This document shows positions 24,114-31,840 of a stretch of 48,666 nucleotides of DNA, piece by piece. Position 1 is the first letter of the stretch, and every line of letters begins with the position of its first letter. The notes under the pieces were generated by a model that ran no database searches, had not been told where the DNA came from, and saw only the letters and a program-made list of their open reading frames with translations. The translations under genes and the position numbers were made by a program. The stretch is from Alistipes sp. Its GTDB lineage: Bacteria > Bacteroidota > Bacteroidia > Bacteroidales > Rikenellaceae. The DNA lies in NCBI GenBank assembly GCA_020026395.1, contig JAHHQM010000012.1, positions 1-48,666 of the forward strand, given 5' to 3'.

Positions 24114-24130
24114 GGGATTTCCCTTATGTA

Positions 24131-24177
24131 GGACACCCGCTCCCCCTTGCGGGACGGATCTGCATCCGTAACTGTCC
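24131..24177. repeat. Small three-way-junction inverted repeat
   Basis: GGACA (24131-24135) pairs with TGTCC (24173-24177). Enclosed are CCCGC/GCGGG (24136-24140 with 24149-24153) and ACGGAT/ATCCGT (24154-24159 with 24164-24169). It lies in the 3' region between convergent genes. It could be a transcript-end structure or a degenerate dispersed repeat. Confidence 0.4.
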
Positions 24178-24202
24178 ACCCTTAAATTCGGGAACGTCCC
24201 AA

Positions 24203-25771
24203 TTATTTTTTGGCAGCCTTCGCCTCCTTGCGGGCGGCTTTACGGGCTGCTTTCTCTTCTATTTCAGCCTGCTTCTCGGCCTCACGGTGATCGATCTCGG
24301 CCTGCTCGGCGGCGAATTTCGCGCCCTTCTTCTTCATGAGGCGCTTCTCCATCGAACTCAACTCCTCGACGGGTTTGTCCTTGATCAGGCGATACAACTC
24401 GCGTGCAGGCATGTACTCGCGTACACGATGACCGACCTTGCCGATAGGCACACCCATACCGAACGTCACGTTCATAATGCTCTGGCTGATCGGCACCCAC
24501 TGCTTGGTCTTCTTGGTCAGCAAAACATCCGTGGCCACAAAGAAATTGATCATACCCGGATTGAGGTTCAGACCCAGTCCGAAGGCGTTACCGCGATTCT
24601 CCAGGAACGAGTAACTGCCCGACAGCGTAAACCACCGTTTGGGGTGGATATTGACCGAAGCGGTCAGGTTGTGACGGGTGTCAAATTCGCGCATGTGTGC
24701 CGAATACAACAGACCGAAACCCAACTTGTGGTTGAAAAGCTCGTAGTCCAGACCCGCATTGATCGACGCACACAACATATTGGTGTAGTCGGCCGGATCG
24801 CTCTCGTTGAACTGGAAGACATCCAGATCGAAATCGGGCTGTTCACCCACCTGTCCGTTGGCATCCACTTCGATGCTTTCGAACGTAAGCATCTTCTCGG
24901 AGAAGGCCTTCAGGTTGTGTTTCTTCTGCCATTTGATGAATCCCAGGTCATTGACGGCCAGCGACAACTGCAAATTCGGCAGCACCTGATACGTCGCCCC
25001 CAGGTCGATGGCGAAACCATAACCCGCGGGTTTGGTGGGTTTCATATCCAGATCGCCGAACTCGAAACTCTCGCCCGGCATATGATCGGCCTCCACGCCT
25101 GCGGCCGTGATGTCCAGCACACCCTGGGCATCGACCTGCCAGCGATCCTCACCGAGCATCACATCGAAACGATCAAACGCCAGTCGTGCACGTGCCACAC
25201 CGATCAGCATCTTGGGGCGCACACCGATGTACCATTTCTGCTGACGATCGACGGCAAACGAATAGTTGAATCCGGCCTCCAGGTAGGAATCGACATTCAC
25301 GCCGATTCCGCGGATCTTGTTGTCACGACCCAATTTCAGGAATTCGAACAACGAATACGGCAGTCCGACATCGCCATTGACGCGGGCGTTGATGTCGAAC
25401 GACCAGAAATTACGACGGTTCTTGGTGTAAGCACCGAAGCCCAGGATATTGAATTTCGTGTTGAGTTCCAGCGTGTTCTGCGACTTCAGACCCGACAGTG
25501 CCTCCCTGGCCGACACCGAATTGTCGAAAATCGTCACCAATTCGCCGTTACGCGGAAAAAGCACTCGGTCAAGCGAGATATTACCCGCCATACCGACCTG
25601 AATACCGCTCAACACGGGGATATTGAGATACCCGCGCGTGGGAGCCAGCGCGGGGTTCAGTTGCGAACGAAAAGTCGATCCCTCCATGAAATAGGTGGTG
25701 GGATTCTGTGCAGCGATCGGAGCCATCAGGCACAAGGCCGCCGAGACAAGCATCAGTTTAAGTTTTCTCAT
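24203..25771 (-). CDS. DUF5723-like outer-membrane beta-barrel protein
   Basis: 522 residues. A signal peptide (MRKLKLMLVSAALCLMAPIAAQ) is followed by NPTTYFMEGSTFRSQLNPALAP and NIPVLSGIQVGMAGNISL, the recognisable start of DUF5723 barrels in Bacteroidetes. Alternating hydrophobic strands such as WYIGVRPKMLIGVA, YGFAIDLGATYQVLPNLQLSLAVNDLGFI and RWFTLSGSYSFLENRGNAFGLGLNL support a barrel. The last 44 residues (479-522) are a charged Lys/Ala/Glu-rich tail, unusual for a barrel end and probably periplasmic. It follows the lipoprotein gene after 12 bp, so the two are one operon and may form an envelope complex. Role unknown. Confidence 0.75.
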   Translation of the reverse strand: MRKLKLMLVSAALCLMAPIAAQNPTTYFMEGSTFRSQLNPALAPTRGYLNIPVLSGIQVGMAGNISLDRVLFPRNGELVTIFDNSVSAREALSGLKSQNTLELNTKFNILGFGAYTKNRRNFWSFDINARVNGDVGLPYSLFEFLKLGRDNKIRGIGVNVDSYLEAGFNYSFAVDRQQKWYIGVRPKMLIGVARARLAFDRFDVMLGEDRWQVDAQGVLDITAAGVEADHMPGESFEFGDLDMKPTKPAGYGFAIDLGATYQVLPNLQLSLAVNDLGFIKWQKKHNLKAFSEKMLTFESIEVDANGQVGEQPDFDLDVFQFNESDPADYTNMLCASINAGLDYELFNHKLGFGLLYSAHMREFDTRHNLTASVNIHPKRWFTLSGSYSFLENRGNAFGLGLNLNPGMINFFVATDVLLTKKTKQWVPISQSIMNVTFGMGVPIGKVGHRVREYMPARELYRLIKDKPVEELSSMEKRLMKKKGAKFAAEQAEIDHREAEKQAEIEEKAARKAARKEAKAAKK

Positions 25772-25783
25772 GGCATCCGTTTT

Positions 25784-26698
25784 TTAAAGGTCGATCTGAA
25801 GACCGCCTCGTTTCATAAGACTCAGTTTGATGACGAGCTGATCGCCCTCGACGAACGAACGCTTGAAGTAGTAACGCTCCAGGCTGATGGGGATCACGAT
25901 CCTAACGCCGCGAATCACGGCGTCGAGGTTCTCGGCAAAGATCTGGGTCGAAGGCAGCGTCTGCGGGCCTTCCACCTCGGCATCGACGGGCATCATGAAA
26001 CGGATGTCGGCAGGAATAAATTCGGGAGTCAGCGTGTAGGACAACGGCACGACACTCGTAATCGCACCCTCCAACGACAGGGTCGATTCGGGATCCGTAT
26101 CGTCACGCGGATCGAGGTTCTGGGTCAGCATGTCGAACATATCCGCGCTGATGTTGATCCGGTCGAGCTGGAACTCCATGGGGTCGATCTGGATACCCTC
26201 CAGGAAACGACGGGCAACCTCGACCGTCTTTTCGCGGATACGGCCGTCACCGAATCGCGAGGCATAGACCTCCACGAACAGGCTGCGATCCACATTCTGG
26301 GGCACGCCCATCATCGAAAAGAAATCGTCGCGGTAACGATCGTAAATACGACCTGCCACCTTATTGCGCTTGGCGGGATCGGCATCCATCTCCGCGAGCA
26401 GCTCGCCGGCCAGCTCGTTGAAATAGACCTCGTCACTCATCAAACGCTTCAAATCGAGAAATTCACGGGTGGTGTTCGTTGCCAGCCAGTCGTTGGCTTC
26501 GGCACACACTTCGCGGATGTCCGTCCCGTTTTGACGGAGATCATCCAGGGTAATGCGCACGGTTGCCAAGGGACAACGTAGCTCTTCCTCTCCGAGCGTG
26601 ATGTTGTCGGTATTCACATTCGAAAGATCGTAATCCGAATCTACGCAGGAGGTAAAAGAAACCGCGATTCCCATCAAAAAGAGGAAAAGTTTCTTCAT
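25784..26698 (-). CDS. Uncharacterised lipoprotein, partner of the barrel gene
   Basis: 304 residues from the ATG at 26698 (MKKLFLFLMGIAVSFTSC); an ATG two codons upstream is possible. The lipobox Cys is Cys18 and the next residues are acidic (VDSDYDLSNVNTD). There is an alpha-helical middle (about 55-160, with DRYRDDFFSMMGVPQ) and a beta-rich C-terminal half with paired strands (SLEGAITSVVPLSYTL; IRGVRIVIPISLERYYFK). I do not recognise a named family. First gene of the operon with the DUF5723-like barrel. Confidence 0.75.
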   Translation of the reverse strand: MKKLFLFLMGIAVSFTSCVDSDYDLSNVNTDNITLGEEELRCPLATVRITLDDLRQNGTDIREVCAEANDWLATNTTREFLDLKRLMSDEVYFNELAGELLAEMDADPAKRNKVAGRIYDRYRDDFFSMMGVPQNVDRSLFVEVYASRFGDGRIREKTVEVARRFLEGIQIDPMEFQLDRINISADMFDMLTQNLDPRDDTDPESTLSLEGAITSVVPLSYTLTPEFIPADIRFMMPVDAEVEGPQTLPSTQIFAENLDAVIRGVRIVIPISLERYYFKRSFVEGDQLVIKLSLMKRGGLQIDL

Positions 26699-26728
26699 AA
26701 ACATAATATTAGGGGTTAGTTATATGCT

Positions 26729-26759
26729 CAAAATTACGAATTTTATTCCTTTTTTCGAA
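26729..26759 (-). promoter_or_regulatory. Promoter of the lipoprotein-barrel operon
   Basis: On the minus strand TTCG (26759-26756, one change from TTTG), 19 nt, TAATTTTG (26736-26729). About 30 nt before the start codon. Confidence 0.6.
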
Positions 26760-26823
26760 AATTCAGACCAAGAAATTTTCCAAAACGAGCTCCACACATG
26801 CTTCAAGACTCAAAATAAAATCG

Positions 26824-26831
26824 TATTTTTG
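26824..26831 (+). promoter_or_regulatory. -7 element directly before uvrC
   Basis: TATTTTTG ends seven bases before the uvrC ATG; -33 not recognisable. Implies a leaderless or very short-leader mRNA. Confidence 0.5.
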
Positions 26832-26838
26832 TAAAGCT

Positions 26839-28668
26839 ATGGCCGAAGAAACCTCGCTTACCCTCAAGGAACAGGTCGCCCTGCTTCCGCTTTTACCCGG
26901 CGTGTACCAGTTTGTGGACAAGACGGGTACGATCATCTATGTGGGTAAGGCCAAGAGCCTCCGCAAACGCGTTTCGTCCTACTTCGTAAACAGCCGCGAA
27001 CACACGGCCAAGGTGCGGGTTCTGGTGCGTCAGATTGTCGAAATCCGCCACATCGTCGTCGATTCCGAGACGGACGCCCTGCTTTTGGAGAACTCGCTGA
27101 TCAAAACCCTCCAGCCGCGCTACAACATCCTCCTGAAGGACGACAAAACCTACCCGTGGATCGTCGTGCGCCGCGAGAATTTCCCGCGCGTGCAATCGAC
27201 CCGCATCCTCCAACGCGAAGGTTCGCGTTACTTCGGCCCCTACAGCTCGATCATGATGCAGCGGAGCATCCTCGAATTCGTACGCGAGGTCGTTCCCCTG
27301 CGCACCTGCAAACTCAACCTTTCGCCCTCCGCCATTGCCCGCGGGCGTTACGGCGTGTGTCTTCAGTACCACTTGGGCAACTGCAAAGGTCCGTGCGTGG
27401 GGCATCAGAGCGAAGAGGAGTATGACCAGCTGGTCGAGATGGTCGTCTCGATCCTCAAGGGTGATCTGCGCCCCGTACGCCAATACCTCGAGCACGAGAT
27501 GGAGACAGCCGCCAAGGAGCTTCGTTTCGAGGTCGCCCAACGCTACAAACAACGCATCGACGCCCTGGACAACTACGCCGGAAAATCGGTCATCGTGAGT
27601 GCCCGCATTGTCGATACGGATGTCTTTTCGTTGTTGCACGACGATTCGGACGAGGTGGTATGGTGCAATTTCGTGCGTATCCGCCACGGCTCGATCATCG
27701 GCGTATCGACCATCCGTCTTACGCCCGGTGTCGAGGCTTCGGATGCCGACATCCTCACGCAGGCCATCCAGCACATCGTCGAGAAGATCGGCGGCGGCGA
27801 ATTGGCCAAGGAGGTGATCGTGCCGCTGCTGCCGTCGGCCACGATGCTCTTCGACGGGGTGGTGTTCAACGTGCCGAAACGGGGCGAAAAACTCGAACTT
27901 CTGGAATTTTCGCAACGCAACGCCCGCATCTACCGCGCCGAGCAACTCAAGAATATGGAGATCAAGAATCCCGAACGCCATACCGACCGTCTGATGGCCG
28001 CCATGCAGAAGGAACTCCACCTGAAACGTCCGCCACGCCACATCGAGTGCTTCGATAACTCGAACCTCCAGGGCACGAATCCCGTTGCGGCGTGCGTGGT
28101 ATTCCGCGACGGCAAACCCTCGCGCAAGGAGTACCGCCACTTCAACATCAAGACGGTGGTCGGGGCGAACGACTACGCCTCGATGCGCGAGATCGTTTCG
28201 CGCCGTTATACGCGCCTGTTGGCCGAGGGGTCGCCGCTGCCCGATCTGGTGATTGTCGATGGCGGCAAGGGACAGCTGTCGAGTGCGATTTCGGTGTTCA
28301 AGGAGCTCAGGATCTTCGACCGCGTGCCGTTGGTGGGACTTGCCGAACGCTTGGAGGAGATCTATTTCCCGTATGATCCCGAACCCTACTACCTGAGCCG
28401 CACGGGCGAACCGCTGAAGGTGGTGTGCCACATCCGCGACGAGGCGCACCGCTTCGGCATCACGTTCCACCGCGCCAAACGCAGCCGCAATTTCATCCAT
28501 TCGGAGTTGGAGGAGATCGAGGGCATCGGCACAAAGACGATCGACATGCTGATGCGTCATTTCCGCACGGTGGGAAAGATCAAGACGGCGAATATCGAGG
28601 AATTAACGCCCCTTGTGGGACAATCGAAAGCGAGAAAGATCAAAGAATTTTTCGAAAAAAAGGTCTGA
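26839..28668 (+). CDS. uvrC: Excinuclease ABC subunit C
   Basis: 609 residues, the normal size. UvrC makes both cuts around a DNA lesion after UvrAB recognition. The GIY-YIG nuclease for the 3' cut is at the N-terminus (LPGVYQF with GVY 21-23, IIYVGKAKSLRKR with YVG 34-36). The Cys-rich turn CLQYHLGNCKGPCVG and the UVR domain (about 205-240) follow. The RNase H-like domain for the 5' cut contains ECFDNSNLQGTNPVAACVVF and DLVIVDGGKGQL, and the tandem helix-hairpin-helix is at the end (IEGIGTKTIDMLM). A tRNA-Leu gene follows. Confidence 0.97.
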   Translation: MAEETSLTLKEQVALLPLLPGVYQFVDKTGTIIYVGKAKSLRKRVSSYFVNSREHTAKVRVLVRQIVEIRHIVVDSETDALLLENSLIKTLQPRYNILLKDDKTYPWIVVRRENFPRVQSTRILQREGSRYFGPYSSIMMQRSILEFVREVVPLRTCKLNLSPSAIARGRYGVCLQYHLGNCKGPCVGHQSEEEYDQLVEMVVSILKGDLRPVRQYLEHEMETAAKELRFEVAQRYKQRIDALDNYAGKSVIVSARIVDTDVFSLLHDDSDEVVWCNFVRIRHGSIIGVSTIRLTPGVEASDADILTQAIQHIVEKIGGGELAKEVIVPLLPSATMLFDGVVFNVPKRGEKLELLEFSQRNARIYRAEQLKNMEIKNPERHTDRLMAAMQKELHLKRPPRHIECFDNSNLQGTNPVAACVVFRDGKPSRKEYRHFNIKTVVGANDYASMREIVSRRYTRLLAEGSPLPDLVIVDGGKGQLSSAISVFKELRIFDRVPLVGLAERLEEIYFPYDPEPYYLSRTGEPLKVVCHIRDEAHRFGITFHRAKRSRNFIHSELEEIEGIGTKTIDMLMRHFRTVGKIKTANIEELTPLVGQSKARKIKEFFEKKV

Positions 28669-28671
28669 AAA

Positions 28672-28702
28672 TTTGCAGAACGGAAAAAACTCGCTATCTT
28701 TG
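28672..28702 (+). promoter_or_regulatory. Promoter of tRNA-Leu
   Basis: TTTG (28672-28675), 19 nt, TATCTTTG (28695-28702): a full consensus match overlapping the end of uvrC, 27 nt before the tRNA. Confidence 0.85.
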
Positions 28703-28729
28703 CAACGCCTTTAAGTCAAAAGGTGCGCC

Positions 28730-28816
28730 GCCCGGATGGCGGAATTGGTAGACGCGTTGGTCTCAAACACCAATGGTAGCAATACTGTGCCGGTTCGATC
28801 CCGGCTCCGGGTACCA
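28730..28816 (+). tRNA. tRNA-Leu (anticodon CAA)
   Basis: Acceptor stem GCCCGGA (28730-28736) pairs with TCCGGGT (28806-28812), then A and an encoded CCA end. The anticodon arm TTGGT-CTCAAAC-ACCAA gives anticodon CAA, reading codon UUG. The long variable arm and the GGTTCGATCC T-arm are as expected for a class II tRNA; 87 nt including CCA. Confidence 0.97.
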
Positions 28817-28817
28817 G

Positions 28818-28847
28818 AAGGGAAGAATTTTCGTTCTTCCCTTTTTT
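28818..28847 (+). terminator. Terminator of tRNA-Leu
   Basis: 10-bp perfect stem (28818-28827 with 28834-28843), 6-nt loop, T6. Confidence 0.88.
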
Positions 28848-28873
28848 CATGTCTTTTTGCGAGGGCGACACAC

Positions 28874-28900
28874 AAAAGGGAGGAACCGTCCTCCCTTTTT
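28874..28900 (+). terminator. Second hairpin after tRNA-Leu
   Basis: Perfect 11-bp stem (28874-28884 with 28889-28899), loop ACCG, T5 following. It may act as a back-up terminator in either direction. Confidence 0.7.
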
Positions 28901-28916
28901 CCATTCCATAACGCAC

Positions 28917-28950
28917 AAAAAAAAGAGGTTCGACCCAAAGGCCGAACCTC
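28917..28950 (-). terminator. Terminator of the fimbrillin-like gene
   Basis: Stem GAGGTTCG/CGAACCTC (28925-28932 with 28943-28950), followed on the minus strand by eight T. 20 bases past the stop codon. Confidence 0.85.
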
Positions 28951-28970
28951 AATAAAGAACAATTCAACGA

Positions 28971-31022
28971 TTATTTGTAGGTAACCGTAATCGTCTTAAC
29001 AGGAAGATTTCCCGAAGTACCTCCAATACTAAAGACTACTTCTGAAAGGCCATTAGGATCCTCCCAAGTCCATGTCTTATTATTTACTGAATTAATAGCC
29101 TGACCATTGTACAACATTTTATTGTCAGTCTTTTTAGGACTATCAGTAGTAAATACTACTTTAACAATCGTCTTTCCACTAATCGTCACAGTATTTTTTG
29201 CATACATACGTACAGCAGGAGTGTAATATGCGGGGACGGAACTACCTGTGCTTTTAGCAAGAACAACCGAAAGAGGTGCTGTATCCGGAACAATTTCAGG
29301 AACAGGTTTCTTAGGTGCATAATTCTTGGTTGACAGATCAATCGTCATTTCAGTTGCGACAGCCGCACCGGGAGCCATATGAGTCAGCTCAAAGGACTTG
29401 GTGATCGTACCGAGCTTCATCTCAAAGGTTTCGACAATATCGGCCGAAGTCGTATTGGCAGCCAAAGGCTTTGCAACAATTGCATTGCCACGAACCTCTG
29501 CACTGAAATGTTTCAGATTTGCAGTATTGAGCGTCGGAGCGATATCCTGCGGGTTGTTTACTACCGAGAAATTAACGGTCTGCTCCGTTACATCCGTAGC
29601 AGCAAAAGGAGTAAAGTGACCTTCAATTGCAAGTTCGGGCGTAAACTCGGCCTTGGTATCATCCTTATAGTAAACCGTTACCGTCGAAATTCGCCACTGA
29701 TAAACATTCTCATTGGTCGTGAATACAACACGGTGGGTCGGTTCGGTTGCAGTCCAAACTTCACCCGAATAATTACCACAGTTTGTCGTAATCTGAGCTT
29801 CGCCCGTTGCACTGTTTTCTTTCAACAACGCACCACTCCAAACCACCTTGGTGATCTCCTTACCCTCGACAGTCAGAGTGCTGTTCTTAAAGACGTTATA
29901 CTGACCGGGATTCGAATTGGCTTTTGTATAGAAAGCACTACCCTCACCCAGAATCACAACAACCGAATTGTCAGGGTTATACAAATAACGATCATTCGTC
30001 GTCAACGGATTAACAGGTTTCGGGAATTTGCCTGCGGCATCCATCTCAAATACACTGCTGGGTTTCTCGGGAGTAATGCCCGAAAGATTAACCGCCAGTT
30101 TGTTGAGTTTCGTGTTCAGGAAAGCAACCTCCTTGTTCAGCGTAATCTTCTTGGTGAACTTACGCTTGTTGGTTACGAACGAGAAAGCAATCTCATCACC
30201 TGCGCTCAAGGTTACGGGAGCCGTCACGAACATGGCATCAAACATATCGCCCGTGAGGGGAACATTATTGTAATTTACGATAACCGACTGACCTGCGCTT
30301 GCATGGAAGATGTTGTTCTTGTCGGCTACGGCCGTTTCACCATCCGCGCCAACAAACGTACGGGTAGTGGGGTTGAAAAGATAATTACCGGCCAGGAACT
30401 TACCGGGGGTAACGATCTCAAAACTTGCGTTCGTAACGACCTCGCCTGCTTCGGGGGTTACACCTTTGAAGGTAACCTTCGAAATGGCCACGGTACGTGC
30501 GAAACGTACTTTCTGTGCGGGAATCTCCTCCGATGCAGCCGTAGGAGTCAGCGTAAGCATATCCATCACCAATGCATCGGCATCCGTGTCGTAAGAACCA
30601 GCCACAGCCTCCTGCGTAGCGGGAAGCACCATACCGAATGCTACGACCTCACCATTTTTCTTCACATCGCTGTGGTAATCCGAGACGGCCGAATAAACAC
30701 CCTGGATCTTGTTGGCCTGGTTTGCCGTCATACCCGTCACCGTGAACGATGCGGTCTTACCGCCATCGGTGGTCATTGCAGTCTTTTTACCCTTGAAACC
30801 ACTATTTACATAGAACGACACCTGATCACCATTCTTCCAGATGATGTTGTTGGTCACGGCATCAAACTCGGTACGGGTCTGGTTTGCGACTTCACTCTCG
30901 GCGATCAGCTTAACGCTGAGCGTAGGCTCTTCACCGCGAATTTCGTCCTCATCCTTGGAACAACCCGTAAAAGCCATTGCTGCTATAGCAACAGCCAATA
31001 AACTTGTCAAGATTTTCTTCAT
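28971..31022 (-). CDS. Fimbrillin-like lipoprotein with a duplicated C-terminal domain
   Basis: 683 residues. Lipoprotein signal MKKILTSLLAVAIAAMAFTGC (Cys21), then SKDEDE. Residues 30-310 have the fimbrillin-family look: ANQTRTEFDAVTNNIIWKNGDQVSFYV, a VSDYHSDV block, FARTVAISKVTFKG and LNTKLNKLAVNLSG. Two related beta domains follow (about 315-460 and 555-683). Both carry an AFYT/AYYT start, (V/I)(E/S)GK(E/T)I(T/V)KVV(W/F) and an ending (R/K)(I/T)(S/I)TVTV(Y/T)YK. Proteins of this sort are cell-surface or fimbrial components in Bacteroidales. The 3' part of the gene is AT-richer and uses more varied codons than the 5' part, which hints at domain shuffling or transfer. It follows the micropeptide gene by 12 bp in one operon. 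Confidence 0.75.
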   Translation of the reverse strand: MKKILTSLLAVAIAAMAFTGCSKDEDEIRGEEPTLSVKLIAESEVANQTRTEFDAVTNNIIWKNGDQVSFYVNSGFKGKKTAMTTDGGKTASFTVTGMTANQANKIQGVYSAVSDYHSDVKKNGEVVAFGMVLPATQEAVAGSYDTDADALVMDMLTLTPTAASEEIPAQKVRFARTVAISKVTFKGVTPEAGEVVTNASFEIVTPGKFLAGNYLFNPTTRTFVGADGETAVADKNNIFHASAGQSVIVNYNNVPLTGDMFDAMFVTAPVTLSAGDEIAFSFVTNKRKFTKKITLNKEVAFLNTKLNKLAVNLSGITPEKPSSVFEMDAAGKFPKPVNPLTTNDRYLYNPDNSVVVILGEGSAFYTKANSNPGQYNVFKNSTLTVEGKEITKVVWSGALLKENSATGEAQITTNCGNYSGEVWTATEPTHRVVFTTNENVYQWRISTVTVYYKDDTKAEFTPELAIEGHFTPFAATDVTEQTVNFSVVNNPQDIAPTLNTANLKHFSAEVRGNAIVAKPLAANTTSADIVETFEMKLGTITKSFELTHMAPGAAVATEMTIDLSTKNYAPKKPVPEIVPDTAPLSVVLAKSTGSSVPAYYTPAVRMYAKNTVTISGKTIVKVVFTTDSPKKTDNKMLYNGQAINSVNNKTWTWEDPNGLSEVVFSIGGTSGNLPVKTITVTYK

Positions 31023-31034
31023 GATCCTTGCGAT

Positions 31035-31196
31035 TTAGAATTCACCCAAATCATTTTCCTGTGAACCGTCGGTAAATCCGGCCGAACCCCAATCACCAAA
31101 AGAAGCATCGCCAATAGAACCGGCAAAGCCCTGCTCTACCGCAATCTCGATCTGCTCGATTGCGGGAGCTGCATAAGTTCCAATTTTTTTCATCAT
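31035..31196 (-). CDS. 53-residue micropeptide in the fimbrillin-like operon
   Basis: ATG at 31196 (a second ATG follows at once), stop at 31035-31037. The product starts MMKKIGTYAAPAIEQIEIAV, then EQGFAGSIGDASFGDWG, and ends ENDLGEF. It has no signal peptide or membrane segment, and is Gly/Ala/Asp rich and acidic. It sits right after a consensus promoter and 12 bp before the fimbrillin-like gene. I recall short peptides of the form MKK-x-Y-x-x-P-x-(I/L)E...E-x-G-F/L being frequent in Bacteroidales, mostly unannotated, but no function is known to me. Real-gene support: placement, codon use like the neighbours, and a plausible start. Confidence 0.65.
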   Translation of the reverse strand: MMKKIGTYAAPAIEQIEIAVEQGFAGSIGDASFGDWGSAGFTDGSQENDLGEF

Positions 31197-31261
31197 TATA
31201 TTGTTTAATTAGTCTTGATTTTCAATTGACATCGATCTTTCTTTCCATCGAAAAATCGTCT

Positions 31262-31292
31262 CAAAATTAACCATTTGTCCGCACAATTCAAA
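31262..31292 (-). promoter_or_regulatory. Promoter of the micropeptide/fimbrillin-like operon
   Basis: On the minus strand TTTG (31292-31289), 19 nt, TAATTTTG (31269-31262). Full match; leader about 60 nt. Confidence 0.78.
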
Positions 31293-31603
31293 ATAGAAAA
31301 TCTGAAAAGAATCATATTTCCTACGGCTCATTGTCCGAAGAGGCTTTTTTATTCTTAAAATAGTCTTTTTAGGGGGTTTAGCGGTTCACTTCGGGGCAAT
31401 TTTGTACGCGAAAATACCGCCGATTCAAAAATTCCGTCACGCGGAAAGTTTACGTTTTTCGGGATCTTTTACGCTTTGGAACACACTCCAAAGATCGGAA
31501 TTTTCACCCGTCACAAAAGGTACTTTTCTTGTCCGAATCCCGCTTTTTTTCGCCGCATCGGAGAAGCTATTCCCCCGCTCCGGAAGTTCCGAAGAGGCCT
31601 GAA
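31293..31603. other. Gene-free spacer
   Basis: Between the fimbrillin-like operon promoter and the tRNA-Gln terminator. Mixed AT-rich (31293-31400) and balanced sequence. A 66-codon plus-strand frame (31402-31602) has no recognisable feature, and no promoter was seen for it. Nothing else supported. Confidence 0.4.
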
Positions 31604-31636
31604 ACAAAAAAAAGACTGATGAAAATCATCAGTCTT
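31604..31636 (-). terminator. Terminator of tRNA-Gln
   Basis: Perfect 11-bp stem (31612-31622 with 31626-31636), 3-nt loop, T8 on the minus strand, directly after the tRNA 3' end. Confidence 0.9.
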
Positions 31637-31638
31637 CG

Positions 31639-31709
31639 TTGAGCTACCAGGATTCGAACCTGGAATAACAGGACCAGAATCTGTTGTGTTACCATTACAC
31701 CATAGCTCA
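31639..31709 (-). tRNA. tRNA-Gln (anticodon CTG)
   Basis: On the minus strand the acceptor TGAGCTA pairs with TAGCTCA, discriminator A, CCA not encoded (CGA follows). D-arm GTGTAATGGTAACAC, anticodon loop TTCTGGT (anticodon CUG, codon CAG), T-arm CCAGGTTCGAATCCTGG. The last anticodon-stem pair is an A-C mismatch. 71 nt. Confidence 0.93.
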
Positions 31710-31731
31710 ATGTCCTTTTGTTTCGACGATG

Positions 31732-31762
31732 CAAAAGTAGATAAAAAATTTTATCCTCCAAA
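31732..31762 (-). promoter_or_regulatory. Promoter of tRNA-Gln
   Basis: On the minus strand TTTG (31762-31759), 19 nt, TACTTTTG (31739-31732). Confidence 0.8.
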
Positions 31763-31781
31763 GAAAATCACAAAAAAAATG

Positions 31782-31789
31782 TATCTTTG
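31782..31789 (+). promoter_or_regulatory. -7 element for the nucleoside permease gene
   Basis: TATCTTTG, about 50 nt before the ATG at 31841. No TTTG at the -33 distance. It is divergent from, and partly shares the spacer of, the tRNA-Gln promoter. Confidence 0.5.
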
Positions 31790-31840
31790 TTTGATGGTTT
31801 TTAACACTGAAAATATTAAATCAATCTAAATCAACGTAAT

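Noticed and set aside
24287..26581. 764-codon plus-strand ORF crossing two minus-strand genes
   Set aside because: It spans the boundary between the barrel and lipoprotein genes in antisense, has His/Gln/Arg-rich composition typical of shadow frames and no known motif.
28818..28950. Three successive hairpins after tRNA-Leu as a regulatory RNA
   Set aside because: Each is explained as a terminator: two for the plus-strand tRNA and one for the minus-strand fimbrillin-like gene.
31402..31602. 66-codon ORF between the micropeptide operon and tRNA-Gln
   Set aside because: No conserved-looking features, no promoter found, and it runs up to the tRNA terminator.
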